Source of the DNA: an uncultured Myxococcales bacterium | Lineage (GTDB): Bacteria > Myxococcota_A > UBA9042 | Assembly: GCA_903840165.1 (NCBI GenBank) | Contig: CAIMEY010000029.1 | Location: 1 to 64,000, forward strand | DNA length: 64,000 nucleotides | Direction: 5' to 3' | In this document: piece by piece, positions 1 to 8,994 of the stretch | Layout: each line of letters starts with the position of its first letter | Numbering within the stretch: the stretch's first letter is position 1 | The notes under the pieces: model-generated | Told to the model about the DNA's origin: nothing | The model's database searches: none | What the model saw: only the letters and a program-made list of their open reading frames with translations | Program-made: the position numbers and the translations under genes

Positions 1-81
1 AACGGCGACCCGAACGCGACCGCCGCTGAGTGCGACCAGGTCGGCAGCTCGGCCATCTTCCGCGACAACGAGACCGAATAA
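1..81 (+). CDS. C-terminal 26 codons of a truncated gene
   Basis: Frame 1 is open from the first base to a TAA at 79-81 and gives a 26-residue tail beginning NGDPNATAAECDQ and ending RDNETE. It is hydrophilic with a single Cys. A strong terminator follows about 50 bp downstream, which supports a real gene end. The tail would suit the C-terminus of an exported protein, and a type IV pilin is possible because pilB, pilC and pilS lie 6 kb downstream, but the diagnostic N-terminus is outside the window. The product cannot be named. Confidence 0.55.
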   Translation, partial: NGDPNATAAECDQVGSSAIFRDNETE

Positions 82-131
82 GCAGCCCCTACCAGCCCAG
101 CTGGCCAGTGCTGTGTCCAAGCTTAGGACGT

Positions 132-172
132 CAAAGGGCTTTTGCATCGCTGCAGAGGCCCTTTGGCTTTTT
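132..172 (+). terminator. Rho-independent terminator
   Basis: A perfect 8-bp stem (CAAAGGGC at 132-139, GCCCTTTG at 158-165) closes an 18-nt loop and is followed by GCTTTTT. It lies 50 bp after the truncated gene and separates it from the lipoprotein gene starting at 334. Apart from this hairpin nothing was recognised between 82 and 320. Confidence 0.85.
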
Positions 173-333
173 GACCGCAGCCCTGCCCGACGGTGACATC
201 CGCGCGATGCTCGTCGCGAACGCCAACAATTCTAGGCAATCAGGGTGAAACTGCGGCATACTTGGAGGAGCGGGTGCCCTAGCACCCTGGCGCGCGGGAA
301 AGCTCATCCATTGGTTTTGCTAAGGAGTTCTCG

Positions 334-1632
334 GTGGTTGATCTGGTTGGGCGATGGTCCTTGGTAGCAGCGGTGGCTCTGACCTGGGCTTGTTCTCCGG
401 CCAAGGTGGGCGGTGCCACAGCGCCGGACGATGCAGCCGCATTGGACCTTGGGGTTACCGATGTTGGCGATGCTGTCGCTGAAGAACTACCTGCAGATGT
501 TCAGGTTTCTGGCGGTGACGCCGATATGCCAGCGGCAGCCGATGTGCAGTCTCAGCTCGATGTGCCTGCAGATGCTGCCGTCCCGGGGCAGGACGCCACG
601 GCTCAGGATTCCACGGCTCAGGATTCCACGGCCCAGGACGCGGATACACAACAAACGCTTGACGCTCAATACCTTGACATAAATGGTGATTCTACAGAAA
701 CCGGCGCGGATGCTGGTCCAAGCGATACGGCCCAAGTGGACGCGCTCCCCGCGGATTTGGCCGATTCCTTGGCCGGCGACCTGAGTGACGGCGCGGACGA
801 TAGTGCGGTCGACGCCGGCAACGGCGGTGGCGACGATGTGGATGCGGGGGACCTTGGTGTCGACATGTCCGTATTCCCAACAAATACAGGGAGTCCCGGG
901 GATCCGTCTTTTTGGGTCCCCCACTGGAAAGACATTCACGGCTGCGAAAATTATCAGTACTATCAGGATGGTAAATGCCTTGACCAAAACCCTGCGCAGA
1001 AGGTTCTGGAGCAAGCCTGTTGGTATTCCAATGTTGTCAATGATTTAGGGATTGGCAAGCCGTGTCAGCCGGGCGTGGTGGAATGTACTGGCCAGGCGGC
1101 CTCGTGCTGCATGGTGGACCAAAAGAAGTACGGCGCAATCTGCGTATCAACCTGTGATTTTTCCAAGCCAAACAACGGGTGCGGGCCGGGCGCTTGGTGC
1201 CACGCCTCTGGACCCAAGGGGCCAGGCATCAATGTTTGCTTGCCGAACTCGTGCGAGCCCTTGCTGCTCGGCCTGTACACGGCTTCGGTCAAGAGTACCC
1301 TTGGATTTGCTTGCCCTTCTGGCCAAGTCGGTTCGGACGGCGTCGGCGCGACGTGCATTGCCGGCGGCAGTGAGTGCCTCAATGTCGCCTTTGACCCCGA
1401 CTCCTATTGCCTGGGCAGTCCTTCTTATTATCCCTGGCCTTACAGCAGCTTCTGCACCCATCCGTGTGAAACGGACGTCGATTGCGGCCAAGACGCGGCC
1501 TGTATTCACAGCAATGGCAAACCGTATTTCTGTTCACCGACGGCTTGCGCCGCCCAGTTTGACGGCCTGCTCTTCACCAACGGCGCGGAAAATGACACCA
1601 AGGAGCTGGCCGCCTGCCTGAACAAGCCGTAA
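334..1632 (+). CDS. Cys-rich surface lipoprotein, unknown function
   Basis: This is a 432-aa exported lipoprotein. The GTG start at 334 is chosen because TAAGGAG (321-327) lies 6 nt upstream. A hydrophobic signal peptide ends in a lipobox (LTWAC) with lipidated Cys20. Residues about 25-185 are a low-complexity Asp/Ala/Thr-rich linker that includes a tandem AQDST repeat. From about residue 200 the protein has many paired Cys residues, for example CENYQYY, CQPGVVEC and SCCMVDQ, which suggests a disulfide-stabilised extracellular domain. No enzymatic motif was recognised. Its architecture is shared with several other lipoproteins in this window. An outer-membrane or surface location is inferred from Ser at +2 after the lipidated Cys. 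Confidence 0.8.
   Translation: MVDLVGRWSLVAAVALTWACSPAKVGGATAPDDAAALDLGVTDVGDAVAEELPADVQVSGGDADMPAAADVQSQLDVPADAAVPGQDATAQDSTAQDSTAQDADTQQTLDAQYLDINGDSTETGADAGPSDTAQVDALPADLADSLAGDLSDGADDSAVDAGNGGGDDVDAGDLGVDMSVFPTNTGSPGDPSFWVPHWKDIHGCENYQYYQDGKCLDQNPAQKVLEQACWYSNVVNDLGIGKPCQPGVVECTGQAASCCMVDQKKYGAICVSTCDFSKPNNGCGPGAWCHASGPKGPGINVCLPNSCEPLLLGLYTASVKSTLGFACPSGQVGSDGVGATCIAGGSECLNVAFDPDSYCLGSPSYYPWPYSSFCTHPCETDVDCGQDAACIHSNGKPYFCSPTACAAQFDGLLFTNGAENDTKELAACLNKP
601..630 (+). repeat. 15-bp tandem repeat inside the lipoprotein linker
   Basis: Two perfect copies of GCTCAGGATTCCACG (601-615 and 616-630) are followed by a degenerate third. The period is a multiple of three, so each copy adds AQDST to the post-lipobox linker. 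Slippage could lengthen or shorten the linker without breaking the frame. Confidence 0.9.
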
Positions 1633-1634
1633 TT

Positions 1635-3080
1635 CTAGGCGTTGTTGGGGCGTGTCGACTCCGGGGCTTGGAGCTCCGGCGCGGCAAGACAGCTTGGTGG
1701 CAGTTGCAGGCGCAGGCAGGCACCTTCCCCAGGGCGCACCAGCAGCGCTCCGCCGTGCAACTTTGCGATACTGCTGACAATCGCCAAGCCAAGACCGCTG
1801 CCGCCTGAGGCCCGCGACCGCGAAGGGTCGTCGCGAACAAAGCGTTGTCCCAAGCGATCTTGCACGGCTTGAGGCAGGCCGGGGCCTTGGTCCTGCACCT
1901 CCAGCCAAGGCCCCGCGTCATCGACGCCGGCGCAGACACGGATGGCTGAGTCGCGTGGTGCGTAACGCAGTGCATTTCCTAGCAAATTATGCAGCGCCCT
2001 CTGCACCAGTCCGCGATCGGCCAGCAGCCACAGAGGCTGGGCGGGTAGTCGCGGCAGGAGGACGCCCGCATCTTCGGCCGAAGCCTGAAAGAATCCGGTG
2101 GCACGTTCGATTTCATAGGTCAAATCAAGGCGATCCTGGGCGATCGCGGTGCGCGGGTCCTCGCTGCGCGCCAGGAACAGCATCTGCTCAATCATCGAAC
2201 TCAGACGGTCCAATTCCTCAAGAATTTCACCATGTCGCTCGCGCATGGCCGCTGCCGGCAGGTCGTGCAGCATCTGGTGTTCCAGCTCAGCCCGCAAGGC
2301 GTGCAAAGGCGTGCGCAATTCATGGGCGAGGTCGGTGCCCAAATCCGTCAGTCGGCCAAAGGCAGCTTCCAGGCGGGCGAAGACGTCGTTGAGACTCGAC
2401 GCTAGATCTTTGAGTTCAGTTGGGAAATCGCTGACATCAATACGCGTCTGCAGTTCCGAAGGGCCCACCCGCGCCGCCGCCACTTCGATGGCGCGCAACG
2501 GTTGCAGCCCGCGCTGGGCGATGGCCCGCCCCAGCCACGCCGCCATGGCCGCCCCAAGCAGGGTCGCGAGCGCCAGCCATGCGCGGTACACCTTGAAAAG
2601 ACTCGCTTCATGCTGGCGATTGAGCGCCAAGTGAACCTGCCGGCCACTGCGCGGCGATTTGGCCACCATCAGCGTGAAGACTTGACCTGTCGTCGCTGTG
2701 TATTCCACAAGGTCATTGGATTTCTGCGGAAATTGAAGGTACGGCAGCCCGACCATCCCGCGGCTTTGGGCAAAGGGCTGTCCCTGGGCATCGAGGAGCT
2801 GCCACTGGGCGCGTTCGGGATGATCTGGAAGGATCTCAAGGTGTTGTTGTTCGCGATCAGCGGCCTGCAGCAGCGCTTGGGCCTGGCCGCGCAGCACAAG
2901 CGCGTCTTCGCTGTCCAGGGCAAAAGCCAGAGCGCGGTCGGCAGCGATCGCCACCAGCGCAATCACCACCAAGGACGCCAAAGTAAAGCCGATCTGCAGT
3001 CGATCGACGATGCCGACGCGCCGCGACTGGGCGACTGGCGCTGCCTTCGGGTCAGGGACAGAAATGGCCGATCGAACCAC
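1635..3080 (-). CDS. Sensor histidine kinase (CusS/QseC type)
   Basis: Inner-membrane sensor kinase of 481 aa. A GTG start at 3080 is preferred because AAGGAAG sits 6 nt upstream; the frame is open to a TTG at 3128. Two membrane helices (about residues 29-47 and 165-185) bracket a periplasmic sensor of about 115 residues, followed by a HAMP region. The dimerisation/phosphoacceptor helix carries DLAHELRTPLHAL with phospho-His about 253. The ATPase part shows the N box HNLLGNALRYAPR and G boxes QDQGPGLP and GGSGLGLAIV. The gene lies 96 bp downstream of its response regulator on the same strand, the usual partner order. The signal is unknown; metal or envelope stress is typical of the family but is not shown here. 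Confidence 0.9.
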   Translation of the reverse strand: MVRSAISVPDPKAAPVAQSRRVGIVDRLQIGFTLASLVVIALVAIAADRALAFALDSEDALVLRGQAQALLQAADREQQHLEILPDHPERAQWQLLDAQGQPFAQSRGMVGLPYLQFPQKSNDLVEYTATTGQVFTLMVAKSPRSGRQVHLALNRQHEASLFKVYRAWLALATLLGAAMAAWLGRAIAQRGLQPLRAIEVAAARVGPSELQTRIDVSDFPTELKDLASSLNDVFARLEAAFGRLTDLGTDLAHELRTPLHALRAELEHQMLHDLPAAAMRERHGEILEELDRLSSMIEQMLFLARSEDPRTAIAQDRLDLTYEIERATGFFQASAEDAGVLLPRLPAQPLWLLADRGLVQRALHNLLGNALRYAPRDSAIRVCAGVDDAGPWLEVQDQGPGLPQAVQDRLGQRFVRDDPSRSRASGGSGLGLAIVSSIAKLHGGALLVRPGEGACLRLQLPPSCLAAPELQAPESTRPNNA

Positions 3081-3176
3081 GCTGAGCTTCCTTGTCGCGG
3101 AGCAGCCAATCGCCCTTTGAGGACGCAAGCTTGGAGCCCACGAAGCGAAAACAGGCCGGTGCGCAGAAATGGGGTG

Positions 3177-3881
3177 CTACGCAGGCGCTGAGGCAACGCC
3201 GCGGGCTTCTAGCACGTAGCCAACACCGCGAAGGGTATGCACGAGTTTGATCTCAAACGGATCGTCGAGCTTGGCCCTCAACCGCCTCAACTGAACATCG
3301 ACGGTGTTGCCCGCCGGCTCGAACTCTAACTCCCAGACATGTCTAGCGATTTGTAGCCTTCCCACCACTTCTCCATGGTGTTGCAAGAGCAGCGCGGCCA
3401 GGGCGTATTCCTTGGGCGTCAGGTCAATTCGCTTGCCGCTACGCGTGATTCGCCGTTGATCCGGCTCCCAGACCAAATCGGCGATGCGGATCTGGCTGGC
3501 TGGCAGCGCCTCGCCACTGGGCACCGCCCGCCGCAGCAGGGCGCGGATTCGCGCGAGAAGTTCTGGAAAAGCAAACGGTTTTACCAGATAGTCGTCGCCG
3601 CCCTCTTCTAGGCCGCGCACCCGGTCGGCGGTAGAATCGCGGGCCGAGAGGAACAGCACCGGCACTTTCAACCCGCGCTCGCGCAGGGCGCGCACGAGTT
3701 CAAAGCCGGAAAAGCCCGGCAGCATGACGTCGACGATGAGGCCGTCAAAGTTGCCACTGAGCACGCTGACCAGACCCGCTTCACCCGTAGCTGCGATTTC
3801 TACTTCAAAACCAGCTTCTTGCAGGCCGGATTGGATCTGGCGGGCAATGCGGGCTTCGTCTTCGATGACCAACAGGCGCAT
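3177..3881 (-). CDS. OmpR/PhoB-family response regulator
   Basis: DNA-binding response regulator of 234 aa. The ATG at 3881 is chosen because the receiver domain begins at once (MRLLVIEDEARIA) and AGGA lies upstream; an in-frame extension to 3935 would add 18 unrelated residues. The receiver has the acidic pair E7/D8, phosphoacceptor D51 in LIVDVMLPG, and the conserved Lys in DYLVKPF. The C-terminal winged helix (about 130-228) includes LTPKEYALAALLL and the recognition region VDVQLRRLRAKLDD, ending in the usual HTLRGVGYVLE. It most likely drives its own operon with the downstream kinase; the regulon is unknown. It is divergent from the lipoprotein gene at 4178, so the roughly 300 bp between them probably holds both promoters. 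Confidence 0.92.
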   Translation of the reverse strand: MRLLVIEDEARIARQIQSGLQEAGFEVEIAATGEAGLVSVLSGNFDGLIVDVMLPGFSGFELVRALRERGLKVPVLFLSARDSTADRVRGLEEGGDDYLVKPFAFPELLARIRALLRRAVPSGEALPASQIRIADLVWEPDQRRITRSGKRIDLTPKEYALAALLLQHHGEVVGRLQIARHVWELEFEPAGNTVDVQLRRLRAKLDDPFEIKLVHTLRGVGYVLEARGVASAPA

Positions 3882-4177
3882 GGTAATTCCTAGGCCTCTG
3901 CCCCTCGGGCGCGTTCGGCCGGCGAATGCTGACACAGACGACAGCGCTTCTCAACGGGCGGCGGCTCGGCGTCTGGCTGGCGCGAGCCCCCAACACCTGC
4001 CTTGACCGTGAGGGTCCTATTTACCCTGGAGATAATTGGGAAATCTGTCGCTTGCGCGCGGTGCCGGCCGGAGATTGTGTCGGCCGTTTCCTGCGTGTCT
4101 GGCTCAGTTGCCCAATCGCCGCGGAAACGGGCACAATCCAACCAGGTGCATGGGCTGTGGCGCCAAAGGACGGCAGA

Positions 4178-5731
4178 ATGCGGCGAGTGAGTTTGGTAAT
4201 CGTGTTGGCAATCGCGCTCTTCACGCTTGGGTGCTCGTCCTCGGCCGGATCTGGCTCAGGTGCGCCCCTGGCCGATGGTGCCTCGGACGGGCTTGGCGGC
4301 GAAGTCGGCGTGCAATCCCCTGATTCCAAAATGGATTCTGGCGCGGCGGCCGACAGTGCGGGTCTGGACGCCACGGCTGGGGACGCGCAAGACAGCGAAG
4401 CTGATTCCGCCGATATCCTTCAACTCGATGATGTGCAAGAGGTTTCATCGGTTGATACGGCTGACGCAGACGGCAGCATCGTCGGTGCGCCCTGCGTGGC
4501 AGCCTCTGACTGTCCCGGCGGCGTGTGCAAAGAGTCGACCGGTAAGTGCGTGCAATGCCTTTATAATTCCGATTGCCCCGATGGACAGACCTGCTACGCC
4601 AACCAGTGCCTTAGCGGCGGCGTCGATCCCGATGCAGGCAGCGACCTTGCCCAAGGAACGGCGTGCACGGACGGGATGCCTGCGCAATGCCAGGATTCTA
4701 TGACAGAATTGGATTGCGTCAACGGCAATTGGCTACCCACATCGTGTTCCTATTTGCAGGTCTGCGCCCAGGGCTACTGCGTCGACCAGACCTGTTCGCC
4801 CGGCCTGACCGAGTGCCAGGGCAGCCTCATCGTCACCTGCAATGCCACAGGAACCGATCAGACTTTAGTAAAAGATTGCAGTACATTAGGCCAGACATGT
4901 GACAATGCCGCCTGCGTGCCGCAAGTGTGCACGCCCGTAGCCCAAATGTGCGACGGCACCACGGCCAAGCTGTGCAACGACGCTGGTTCAGCTTGGGATT
5001 CAACGGATTGCTCGCAAGGTGGGCAGATTTGCAAGGACGGCAGCTGCGTCGACCTGCCTTGCGCCCCGGGCAAGAGCGGCTGCGACGGCGCCGTATCGGT
5101 GGCCTGCAACGCGGCCGGCACGGACTACTCGGTCATCAAAGACTGCTCCATTACTGGACTTCTTTGCATTGCCGGTGCTTGCACGCCGCCGGTTTGCGCG
5201 CCCTTTGACGCCAAATGCGACGGCACCAAGGAGCTCGACTGCAACTGGGATGGGTCCGCTTGGGAGCTTACCCTAGATTGTGCCGACGTCGGTCAGACGT
5301 GCAGCAAAGGCAACTGTACCGACGCGCCGTGTCAGGCCAACCAAGCCGGCTGTGAAAACGGTTCGGTCGTGCAGTGTGACGCCACGGGCGCAACCTGGAC
5401 CCCGACCGAAGACTGCATCGCTAAAGGCAAAGTTTGTGTAGCCGGGGCCTGCATCGTGGCCTTGTGCAACCCCGGCGGCGGGCAGTGCAAGGGCAACGTC
5501 ACCCAATCCTGCGCCGATGATGGCAGCGCGTGGGTAGATGGCCAAGACTGCAGTATGTGGGGCCAATTCTGCCAAACCGGCCAGTGCGTCGACGTTGTCT
5601 GCGCCACAGGCAGCTTAGATTGCAGCGGAGACACCCTGACGCAATGCGATGACAAGGGCGTCGCCCAGCCCATCCAAGACTGCGCGGCACAAGGGAAAGT
5701 CTGCAAAGGTGGTGCGTGCACGACCCCCTAG
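4178..5731 (+). CDS. Lipoprotein with about seven 45-residue Cys-rich repeats
   Basis: A 517-aa lipoprotein. The frame is open from 3926, but the ATG at 4178 gives a signal peptide with lipobox LFTLGC (Cys19) and has AAAGGA upstream, so it is taken as the start. An Asp/Ala-rich linker runs to about residue 100. A short Cys cluster (CVAASDCPGGVC) then precedes about seven tandem repeats of roughly 45 residues, each patterned C-x(6-7)-C-x(7-8)-C-x(12-15)-DC-x(6-7)-C-x(4)-C. The conserved spacing predicts one small disulfide-bonded module per repeat, like a string of surface beads. No catalytic motif is seen. The biochemical function is unknown; adhesion or matrix binding is a guess from architecture. 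Confidence 0.85.
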   Translation: MRRVSLVIVLAIALFTLGCSSSAGSGSGAPLADGASDGLGGEVGVQSPDSKMDSGAAADSAGLDATAGDAQDSEADSADILQLDDVQEVSSVDTADADGSIVGAPCVAASDCPGGVCKESTGKCVQCLYNSDCPDGQTCYANQCLSGGVDPDAGSDLAQGTACTDGMPAQCQDSMTELDCVNGNWLPTSCSYLQVCAQGYCVDQTCSPGLTECQGSLIVTCNATGTDQTLVKDCSTLGQTCDNAACVPQVCTPVAQMCDGTTAKLCNDAGSAWDSTDCSQGGQICKDGSCVDLPCAPGKSGCDGAVSVACNAAGTDYSVIKDCSITGLLCIAGACTPPVCAPFDAKCDGTKELDCNWDGSAWELTLDCADVGQTCSKGNCTDAPCQANQAGCENGSVVQCDATGATWTPTEDCIAKGKVCVAGACIVALCNPGGGQCKGNVTQSCADDGSAWVDGQDCSMWGQFCQTGQCVDVVCATGSLDCSGDTLTQCDDKGVAQPIQDCAAQGKVCKGGACTTP

Positions 5732-5898
5732 CGGCGGCCCCCGCGGTTGCCCTCGCAGCGTCTATAGATTTTGAGCCTTTTGGCCTTGCCTAACGCGGCC
5801 AACGGCACAAGTAGCTTGACGCCCAGGCCCGCCGCGCCTACGGTAGGTTTTGTGGCATCGAATCAGGCAACGACCGCCCCCTCAGGAGAAAAATCGCT

Positions 5899-7650
5899 AT
5901 GGCCCTTGAAGATGACCGCGGCCCCCGCCGGCCAAGCCTCCAATCGCAGTTCTTGCCCGCCACGTCCAAGTCCATGGGCGAGATTTTGTTGCGGGAAAAG
6001 CTTGTTTCTGTTGAGCAACTCAAGAACGCCGCTGCCGAAGCTGCCAAGACGGGCAAGCACCTCGGTGGTGCCCTCAATGCCTTGGGGTACTTGGACAACG
6101 CGCAACTCGTCGACTTCCTGTCGCGGCAGTTCCAGGTGCCGTCCATTGACCTAAGTTCTGTGGAAATTCGCGATGATGTCGTGCGTTTGGTGCCGCGCGA
6201 GGTCTGCGAACGCCATCAGCTCTTGCCCATCGCCCTGCATGGCTCGACGCTGGTGGTGGCCATTGTCGATCCGGGCAACTACCACGCCATTGACGACCTG
6301 AAGTTCTTGACTGGCTTGAATATTGAGCTGGTCGTCGCCGCTGAAGATGACATCATCAAGACCCGCTCGCGCTTTTTCGGTCAGGTCGACCAGCTCGCCC
6401 TCATCGAGGACATGAACGAGCAGATCGAGTACATGCAGGACGCCGATGACCAAGACACCGACGAACTGGAGAAATCTTCAGGGGAAGCGCCGGTCGTTCG
6501 CTTGGTGAATCTGATCTTGGTGGACGCGATCCGGCGTAAGTGCTCGGATATTCACGTGGAATCCTATGAAAAGGCCTTCCGCGTGCGCTATCGCTTGGAC
6601 GGCGTCCTGCAGGAAATCATGCGTCCGCCCATGAAGTTGCGCAACGCCATTATTTCCCGCATCAAGATCATGAGCCAGCTCGACATCGCTGAGCGCCGCC
6701 TGCCCCAGGATGGTCGTATCAAGCTCAAGCTAACCGATGGTAAGGAATGCGATTTCCGCGTGTCGGTGCTGCCGACGCTGTTTGGCGAAAAGGTCGTCAT
6801 GCGGTTGCTCGACAAGGCCAACCTGCAGACGGACATGACCAAGCTGGGCTTTGAAGAGCACGAGCTGGTCAAGTTCAAGCACGCGATTCATCAACCGTTT
6901 GGCATGGTTTTGGTGACGGGCCCCACCGGTTCGGGCAAGACAACGACGCTGTATTCGGCCTTGACGGAACTCAACAAGGTGACCGAAAACTGTTCAACTG
7001 CCGAAGATCCTGTGGAATTCAACCTTGAAGGCATCAACCAAGTTCAGATGAACGATGCCATCGGCCTGAACTTCGCGGCGACGCTGCGTTCCTTTTTGCG
7101 GCAGGACCCGGACATCCTCATGGTCGGCGAGATTCGCGACTTTGAAACCGCTGAAATTGCGATTAAAGCGGCGCTCACGGGCCACATGGTGTTGTCCACG
7201 CTGCATACCAATGACGCGCCCTCGACCATTTCCCGCTTGCTGAACATGGGCGTGGAACCCTTCATGGTCACAGCGTCTTTGAACCTGATTGCCGCCCAGC
7301 GTCTGGTTCGCCGGACTTGCGCCGAGTGCCGCGTGCCGGTCGATGTCGAGAAAAGTGCCTGTATTGATGCAGGTGTGACCGAGGAAATGTACGCCACGGC
7401 CAAGTTCCTCAAGGGCCCCGGTTGCAACGTCTGCGGCGGATCGGGCTACAAGGGGCGCGTCGCTATTTACGAAATTATGCCTATGTCTGAAGGGTTGCGC
7501 GATGCCGTGTTGCAAGGCTTCTCGGCCAGTGAGATGAAGAAGGTCGCGGTCGAAAACGGCCTGCAAACGCTGCGTATGTCGGCGCTCAAGAAGCTGTGCG
7601 AAGGTTTGACGACCCTGGAAGAAGTGCTGCGCGTGACGCGTTCGGACTAA
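5899..7650 (+). CDS. pilB: Type IV pilus assembly ATPase PilB
   Basis: Cytoplasmic hexameric ATPase that powers pilus extension, 583 aa, normal for PilB/GspE. AGGAG precedes the ATG. An N-terminal MshE/GspE-N-like domain (about 20-160) is followed by the ATPase core. Walker A is GPTGSGKTTT (341-350), the Asp box is CSTAEDPVEF, Walker B is ILMVGEIRD, and the His box is LSTLHTND. The C-terminal zinc site has the two pairs CAEC and CNVC, diagnostic of PilB/GspE and absent from PilT. With pilC and pilS directly downstream on the same strand, PilB is favoured over GspE. No pilT lies in the window. Confidence 0.95.
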   Translation: MALEDDRGPRRPSLQSQFLPATSKSMGEILLREKLVSVEQLKNAAAEAAKTGKHLGGALNALGYLDNAQLVDFLSRQFQVPSIDLSSVEIRDDVVRLVPREVCERHQLLPIALHGSTLVVAIVDPGNYHAIDDLKFLTGLNIELVVAAEDDIIKTRSRFFGQVDQLALIEDMNEQIEYMQDADDQDTDELEKSSGEAPVVRLVNLILVDAIRRKCSDIHVESYEKAFRVRYRLDGVLQEIMRPPMKLRNAIISRIKIMSQLDIAERRLPQDGRIKLKLTDGKECDFRVSVLPTLFGEKVVMRLLDKANLQTDMTKLGFEEHELVKFKHAIHQPFGMVLVTGPTGSGKTTTLYSALTELNKVTENCSTAEDPVEFNLEGINQVQMNDAIGLNFAATLRSFLRQDPDILMVGEIRDFETAEIAIKAALTGHMVLSTLHTNDAPSTISRLLNMGVEPFMVTASLNLIAAQRLVRRTCAECRVPVDVEKSACIDAGVTEEMYATAKFLKGPGCNVCGGSGYKGRVAIYEIMPMSEGLRDAVLQGFSASEMKKVAVENGLQTLRMSALKKLCEGLTTLEEVLRVTRSD

Positions 7651-7750
7651 GCCGCGCCGTCTTAGCCGCGCCGTGAGGGTCGGCCAGCGTCCCAGCGCCC
7701 ACAGGGGCTGCAGAGTAGGACGCCAGTGATCATTGCAAGTGAGGGAAACC

Positions 7751-8962
7751 ATGGCGATGTGGCAGTTCGAAGGGTCCAACGGCGATGGGCAGTTCACCCG
7801 CGGTGAGCTCGAGGCGGAGACCAAGGAACTGGCTCAGCAGAAGTTGCGGCAACAGGGCATCTCGATCCTCAAGCTCAACAAGAAAAAGAAGGACTTAGAC
7901 CTCAATATCCCGGGTCTGACGGACGGCGTCCCTCTCAAGAACATGGTTATTTTCACGCGGCAGATGGCGACGATGATCGATGCCGGCTTGCCGCTGGTGC
8001 AATGTCTTGATTTGGTAGGGAATTCAGAACCGAATCCCAACCTCAAGAAGACCATTCTCGGCGTCAAAGCGTCGGTGGAATCCGGCTCGTCGTTCTCCGA
8101 GTCGCTCAAGAAATATCCGAGAGTTTTTGAGGAGTTGTACATCAACTTGGTGCAGGCCGGCGAGTTGGGCGGCATTCTCGACACCATTATGAATAAACTC
8201 GCTGAATATATTGAAAAATCAGCCGAGACCAAGGCCAAAGTCAAGAGCGCCATGAAGTACCCGGTGACGGTGCTCACCGTCGCCATGTCCATTACCGCGG
8301 GATTGCTGTGGAAAGTGGTGCCCACCTTTGCCGCCACCTTCCGTTCCATGGGCCGCAAGGAACTGCCGGCGATTACCGAACTGATGGTGAAAATCTCCAA
8401 TAACTTCATCACAGCAATGCCCTTTATCGCCGGTGGCGTTGCGGCCATTATCGTCGTCTACAAGATGCTGATGAGGACCAAGCAGGGGCCCTATGTCCGT
8501 GATTGGCTGCTGTTTCACGCGCCTGTGGTGGGCAATGTGATTCAGAAATCGGCGGTTGCACGCTTTACCCGCACGCTCGGTACGCTGGTGACGGCCGGTG
8601 TGCCGATTCTTGAGGCGCTGCACGTAGTTGGCAAGACGTCGGGCAGTTTGGTGATCGAGAGAGCCATCGACTATACCCGCCAAAAGATTACGGAAGGCAA
8701 GAACATGACCGCGCCTCTGCTGGAAACCCAAATCTTTCCCACGATGGTGGTGCAGATGATTGCGGTGGGCGAGGCGACCGGTGCCATGGACGTGATGCTC
8801 GGCAAGATTGCGGACTTCTATGACACGGAAGTCGATGAAGCGATTGAGGGAATGACGGCGATGATGGAGCCCATCATCATGGTGGTGCTCGGTGGTATCA
8901 TCGGCTCGGTGATGATGGCCATGTACATGCCGATCTTTACAATGGGCGATAACGTCAAGTAA
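7751..8962 (+). CDS. pilC: Type IV pilus inner-membrane platform protein PilC
   Basis: Polytopic inner-membrane protein of 403 aa that couples PilB motion to pilin insertion. The ATG at 7751 with GAGGG upstream is preferred over a TTG at 7733. It has the two tandem T2SSF domains typical of PilC/GspF. The first starts around residue 65 (FTRQMATMIDAGLPLVQCL) and ends in a helix near 170-190. The second starts around residue 270 (FTRTLGTLVTAGVPILEAL) and ends in the long hydrophobic segment PIIMVVLGGIIGSVMMAMYM. It lies about 100 bp after pilB and just before pilS, and is very likely cotranscribed with them. Confidence 0.95.
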   Translation: MAMWQFEGSNGDGQFTRGELEAETKELAQQKLRQQGISILKLNKKKKDLDLNIPGLTDGVPLKNMVIFTRQMATMIDAGLPLVQCLDLVGNSEPNPNLKKTILGVKASVESGSSFSESLKKYPRVFEELYINLVQAGELGGILDTIMNKLAEYIEKSAETKAKVKSAMKYPVTVLTVAMSITAGLLWKVVPTFAATFRSMGRKELPAITELMVKISNNFITAMPFIAGGVAAIIVVYKMLMRTKQGPYVRDWLLFHAPVVGNVIQKSAVARFTRTLGTLVTAGVPILEALHVVGKTSGSLVIERAIDYTRQKITEGKNMTAPLLETQIFPTMVVQMIAVGEATGAMDVMLGKIADFYDTEVDEAIEGMTAMMEPIIMVVLGGIIGSVMMAMYMPIFTMGDNVK

Positions 8963-8994
8963 TCACAGGGTTATTCCCAAAGGTCGGCGCCGCC

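Noticed and set aside
3881..3935. Upstream extension of the response regulator
   Set aside because: The extra 18 residues are unlike any receiver N-terminus, and the ATG at 3881 has its own ribosome-binding site.
5820..5870. Sigma-54 promoter upstream of pilB
   Set aside because: A GGCAC and a TTGA element occur near 5.80 kb, but their spacing is 7 nt rather than 5 and the GC dinucleotide is missing.
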